Shown: positions 60,522-64,000 of the stretch, one piece after another
How the letters are laid out: the number at the start of each line of letters is the position of its first letter
Position numbering within the stretch: the stretch's first letter is position 1
Origin: Alphaproteobacteria bacterium
GTDB lineage: Bacteria; Pseudomonadota; Alphaproteobacteria; JANSWW01
Assembly: GCA_024743275.1 (NCBI GenBank)
Contig: JANSWW010000007.1
Location: forward strand, 68,256-132,255
Reading direction: 5' to 3'
DNA length: 64,000 nt
Program-made: the position numbers and the translations under genes
Notes under the pieces: generated by a model
What the model was told of the DNA's origin: nothing
The model's database searches: none
The model's input: the letters and a program-made list of their open reading frames with translations, nothing else

Positions 60522-62105
60522 CTAAAACGCCGCCTTCATGAGCGCCTTCGTATAGTCCGTCTGCGGGGCGTCGAAGATCTGCTGGGCTGGTCCCGCCTCC
60601 ATGACGATCCCGTCCTTGAGCACGATCACCTGATGGCTCATCGCCTTCACCACCCGCAGATCGTGGGAGATGAAGACGAAGGCGAGGCCGCGCTTGCGCT
60701 GAATGCCGCGCAGGAGCTCGATCACCTGCTTCTGAACCGAGCGGTCGAGCGCGCTGGTCGGCTCGTCCAGGACCAGGAGTTCCGGTTCCAGCACGAGGGC
60801 CCGGGCGATGGCGATCCGCTGCCGCTGGCCACCGGAGAATTCGTGGGGGTAGCGGTGCCGGGTCCCGGGGTCGAGCCCGACCTCCTCCAGCGCCCGGACG
60901 ATCAGATCGTCCCGTTCGTCCTCGCTACCGCCCATGCCGTGGACCTTGAGCCCCTCGCCGACGATCTCGCCGACCGAGAGCCGCGGCGACAGGGAGGAGA
61001 AGGGATCCTGGAAGACCACCTGCAAATGCTTGCGCAAGGGGCGGGCCTGCTTGATCCCGAACCCGCCAATCTCCTGGCCCATGAAGCGGATCGGCCCCTT
61101 GGACTTCTCCAGCCGCAGCAGGGCCATGGCGAGCGTCGTCTTGCCGGACCCGCTTTCGCCCACCACCCCGACCGTCTCGCCGGCCCGCAGGGTGAGATCG
61201 ACCCCGTCCACCGCCTTGATATGGCCGACGGTGAAGCGCAGCACGCCGCGCTTGATCGGATACCAGACCTTGAGATCGTCGGTCTTGAGGATCTCCGGCG
61301 CATCGGCCGGCACCGCCGGCGGTCCACCCTCCGGTTCCGCCGCCAAGAGCATTCTCGAGTATTCGTGCTGTGGCGCATCGAAAACCTCTTTGGTCGGGCC
61401 CTGCTCGACGATCTTGCCCTCGGTCATGATGCAGACCCGGTCGGCGATCTTGCGCACCAGATTGAGGTCGTGGGTGATGAACAGCATCGCCATGCCGAGC
61501 CGCTGCTTGAGATCGGCCAGAAGGTCGAGGATCTGCGCCTGGATGGTGACGTCGAGGGCGGTGGTCGGCTCGTCGGCGATCAGCAGTTTCGGATTGTTGG
61601 CAAGCGCCATGGCGATCATCACCCGCTGACGCTGGCCGCCGGAGAGCTGGTGGGGAAAGCTCTTGAGCCGGCTTTCCGGCTCCTTGATACGGACGAGATC
61701 GAGCAGTTCCAGAACCCGGGCGCGGGCCTTCTCGCCGGTCATGCCCTGGTGCACGGTCAGCATCTCGGCGATCTGCTTTTCGACCGTGTGCAGCGGGTTG
61801 AGTGACGTCATCGGCTCCTGGAAGATCATCGCCACGTCGTCGCCCCGGACATCGCGGATGAGATCCTTGGTGCCGCCGATGATCTCCCGCCCCTCGAAGC
61901 GGATCGAGGAGCCCGCCGGGTGGCTCGCGATCGGATAGGGCAGCAATTGCAGCACCGAGAGCGCGGTCACCGACTTGCCGGAGCCGGATTCGCCGACCAG
62001 GGCGACGGTCTCGCCCGCGTGGATGTCGAAATCGACCCCGCGCACGGCCTCGTTGCCGTTGAAGTCGACCTTGAGATCGCGGACTTGCAGCAAGGGTTCC
62101 ATCAT
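60522..62105 (-). CDS. yejF: Peptide ABC transporter ATP-binding protein, YejF-type double ATPase
   Basis: A 527-residue protein with two complete ATPase modules: Walker [13 protein letters not shown] and signature [12 protein letters not shown] in the first, [12 protein letters not shown] and [12 protein letters not shown] in the second, each followed by a [16 protein letters not shown] Walker B. Such fused ATPases serve oligopeptide/microcin C-type importers. It is the downstream member of yejB-yejE-yejF, with 9 bp between it and yejE. A second ATG follows the first. Confidence 0.93.
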   Translation of the reverse strand: MMEPLLQVRDLKVDFNGNEAVRGVDFDIHAGETVALVGESGSGKSVTALSVLQLLPYPIASHPAGSSIRFEGREIIGGTKDLIRDVRGDDVAMIFQEPMTSLNPLHTVEKQIAEMLTVHQGMTGEKARARVLELLDLVRIKEPESRLKSFPHQLSGGQRQRVMIAMALANNPKLLIADEPTTALDVTIQAQILDLLADLKQRLGMAMLFITHDLNLVRKIADRVCIMTEGKIVEQGPTKEVFDAPQHEYSRMLLAAEPEGGPPAVPADAPEILKTDDLKVWYPIKRGVLRFTVGHIKAVDGVDLTLRAGETVGVVGESGSGKTTLAMALLRLEKSKGPIRFMGQEIGGFGIKQARPLRKHLQVVFQDPFSSLSPRLSVGEIVGEGLKVHGMGGSEDERDDLIVRALEEVGLDPGTRHRYPHEFSGGQRQRIAIARALVLEPELLVLDEPTSALDRSVQKQVIELLRGIQRKRGLAFVFISHDLRVVKAMSHQVIVLKDGIVMEAGPAQQIFDAPQTDYTKALMKAAF

Positions 62106-62114
62106 CGCCCGGCC

Positions 62115-63206
62115 CTATCTCTGTGCCTTGCGGGGGTCGAAGGCATCGCGCACCGCCTCGCCGATGAAGATCAACAGGCTCAGCATGACCGCCAGCACGA
62201 GGAAGCCGGTGATGCCGAGCCAAGGGGCCTGAAGGTTGTTCTTGCCCTGGGCGAGCAGCTCGCCGAGCGAGGCGGAACCTGGGGGCAGGCCGAAGCCGAG
62301 AAAGTCGAGACTGGTCAGGGTCGTGATCGAGCCGTTGAGGATGAAGGGCAGGAAGGTCAGCGTCGCCACCATGGCGTTGGGCAGCACATGGCGGACCATG
62401 ATCACCCCGTCCGAGACCCCCAGGGCGCGCGCCGCCTTCACATAGTCGAAATTGCGCGCCCGCAGGAACTCCGCCCGCACCACACCGACCAGGGCCATCC
62501 AGCTGAACGCCAGCATCAGGCCCAGCAGCCACCAGAAATTCGGCTCCACGACGCTCGCCAGGATGATCAGCAGGTAGAGCACGGGCAGGCCCGACCAGAC
62601 CTCGACGAAGCGTTGGAAGAGAAGGTCGGTCAGCCCGCCGAAATAGCCCTGGATAGCACCTGCGGCGATGCCGATGACTGAGGACGCCAGGGTCAGCGTC
62701 AGGCCGAACAGGATCGAGATGCGGAAGCCGTAGATCAGGCGGGCGACCACGTCCCGGGCGTTGTCGTCGGTCCCCAGCCAATTCTCCGCGTCCGGGGCCG
62801 AGGGCACCGGCTTGCCGATATCGGTGATGATGGTGTCGTAGCTATAGGGGATCGGCGGCCAGAGGATCCGGCCGTTCTCCTCGATCAGCTCGACGATATA
62901 GGGGTCCCGGTAATCGGCCTCGATGGGCAGATCGCCCCCGAAGGTCACCTCGTCATAATCCTTGAACACCGGCGAATAGATGCCGCCGTCATAGAGGATC
63001 AGGATCGGCCGGTCGTTGGCGATGAACTCGGCGAACAGGCTGGCGACGAACAGCACCAGGAAGATCCACAAGGACCAATAGCCCCGGCGGTTCGCCTTGA
63101 ACTGCTCCCACCGGCGATAGGTCACCGGGGTCACGGTGAAGCCGAGGACTTTGTAACGCTGCCGCGACGTGGGTTGGGCGGGCGCCCTGTCGGTGATCGT
63201 CGACAT
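62115..63206 (-). CDS. yejE: Peptide ABC transporter permease YejE
   Basis: A 363-residue permease. The pattern YRRWEQFKANRRGYWSLWIFLVLF is typical of YejE N-termini, followed by a periplasmic segment with DDNARDVVARLIYGFRISILFG and the EAA-like loop VKAARALGVSDGVIMVRHVLPNA. The ATG overlaps the yejB stop (TGATG), which fixes the start. Confidence 0.94.
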   Translation of the reverse strand: MSTITDRAPAQPTSRQRYKVLGFTVTPVTYRRWEQFKANRRGYWSLWIFLVLFVASLFAEFIANDRPILILYDGGIYSPVFKDYDEVTFGGDLPIEADYRDPYIVELIEENGRILWPPIPYSYDTIITDIGKPVPSAPDAENWLGTDDNARDVVARLIYGFRISILFGLTLTLASSVIGIAAGAIQGYFGGLTDLLFQRFVEVWSGLPVLYLLIILASVVEPNFWWLLGLMLAFSWMALVGVVRAEFLRARNFDYVKAARALGVSDGVIMVRHVLPNAMVATLTFLPFILNGSITTLTSLDFLGFGLPPGSASLGELLAQGKNNLQAPWLGITGFLVLAVMLSLLIFIGEAVRDAFDPRKAQR

Positions 63207-64000
63207 CAGTCGCGGCTCTCGAAGTCGATGCGCGGGTCGATCACCACATACATGAGATCGCCCAGCAGGTTCAAAAGCAGGCCCAGCAGGGTGAAGAAGA
63301 ACAGGGTGCCGAACATGATCGGATAGTCGCGGTTGATCGCCGCCTCGAAGCCGAGCAGGCCGAGGCCGTCGAGGGAGAAGATCACCTCGATCAGCAGGCT
63401 GCCGGTGAACAGGATCGAGACGAAGGCGCTGGGGAAGCCGGCGACCACGATCAGCATGGCGTTGCGGAACACATGGCCGTAGAGGACCCGGCTCTCCTCG
63501 AGCCCCTTGGCCCGGGCGGTGACCACATATTGCTTGTTGATCTCCTCCAGAAAGGAGTTCTTGGTCAGCATGGTGAGGCCGGCGAAGCCACCGATCACCA
63601 TGGCGATGACCGGCAGGGTGATATGCCAGAAGTAATCCAGGATCTTGGCCGGCCAGCTCAACTCGTCCCAATTGTCGGAGACGAGGCCGCGCAGCGGGAA
63701 GATGTCCCAATAGCTGCCGCCGGCGAACAGCACGACCAGCAGGATGGCGAACAGGAAGCCGGGGATGGCGTAGCCGACGATGACCACGCCGGAGGTCCAG
63801 ATGTCGAAATTGGACCCGTCCATCACCGCCTTGCGGATGCCCAGCGGGATCGAGATCAAATAGACCAGCAGCGTGGTCCACAGGCCGAGCGAGATCGAGA
63901 CCGGCATCTTGTCGAGGACCAGGTCGACCACCCGTTGATCGCGGAAGAAGCTCTCGCCGAAATCGAAGGTCGCGTAGTTGCCCAGCATCAGCCAGAACCG
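63206..64000 (-). CDS. yejB: Peptide ABC transporter permease YejB (partial, 5' end outside)
   Basis: 265 codons of the 3' part. The frame continues through the right edge: the four codons before the first ATG (63988) encode RFWL, and [21 protein letters not shown] is the usual internal YejB sequence, so that ATG is not the start. The permease core shows [23 protein letters not shown] and the EAA-like loop [24 protein letters not shown], ending [13 protein letters not shown]. The binding protein YejA would be expected further upstream. Confidence 0.93.
   Translation of the reverse strand, partial: RFWLMLGNYATFDFGESFFRDQRVVDLVLDKMPVSISLGLWTTLLVYLISIPLGIRKAVMDGSNFDIWTSGVVIVGYAIPGFLFAILLVVLFAGGSYWDIFPLRGLVSDNWDELSWPAKILDYFWHITLPVIAMVIGGFAGLTMLTKNSFLEEINKQYVVTARAKGLEESRVLYGHVFRNAMLIVVAGFPSAFVSILFTGSLLIEVIFSLDGLGLLGFEAAINRDYPIMFGTLFFFTLLGLLLNLLGDLMYVVIDPRIDFESRD

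Overview
The window is a high-GC chromosomal segment from an alphaproteobacterium. The evidence is the aroA-cmk-rpsA-ihfB and trpF-trpB-trpA-accD-folC orders, an AddA/AddB pair in place of RecBCD, ChvI/ChvG followed by the short HPr kinase, RapZ, EIIA-Man and HPr, a DivL-type kinase next to ahcY, and a FYDLN acid-domain protein. A marine or soil Rhodospirillales-like organism is my inference; the sequence alone does not settle the order. Almost everything is core housekeeping DNA.

Layout. 1-4900: start of lptB, a large unrecognised protein, a PAS histidine kinase, a small PAS-like protein and a YciB-family membrane protein. 4990-10932: tRNA-Ala(GGC), the FYDLN acid-domain gene, then aroA, cmk, rpsA with a clear terminator, ihfB and a LapA-domain gene. 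10949-18088: an ornithine-cyclodeaminase-family gene, pyrF, trpF, a 301-bp MITE-like element, then trpB-trpA-accD-folC. 18123-27526 (minus): trxA, and the tightly packed tsaE-amgK-murU-addB-addA set. 27660-33926: a TrxR-like ferredoxin-NADP reductase, a tandem pair of PAS_5-like genes, rimO, pckA and a HugZ-family gene. 34093-42567: chvI-chvG-hprK-rapZ-EIIA-HPr, ahcY and a divL-like gene. 42568-44337: an AT-rich restriction-modification cassette (MT-A70 methyltransferase plus BglII-family endonuclease). 44338-49831 (minus): polA and mutS. 50022-60350: maeB, then phoR-pstS-pstC-pstA-pstB-phoU-phoB, with a probable Pho box. 60522-64000 (minus): yejF, yejE and the 3' part of yejB.

How the parts work together. 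The Pho block is a complete phosphate-sensing and uptake unit. The chvIG block links envelope/acid sensing to an incomplete sugar-PTS regulatory branch and to RapZ. AmgK- and MurU-like enzymes point to peptidoglycan sugar recycling, and the Yej transporter to peptide uptake.

The parts that depart from ordinary core genome are: the foreign-looking R-M cassette, flanked by near-identical repeats that resemble the 3' end of polA; the TA-flanked MITE-like element abutting the trpF stop codon; the DivL-like protein with Tyr in place of His and no visible G1 box; the duplicated PAS_5-like genes; and the hairpin-rich pstS-pstC spacer.
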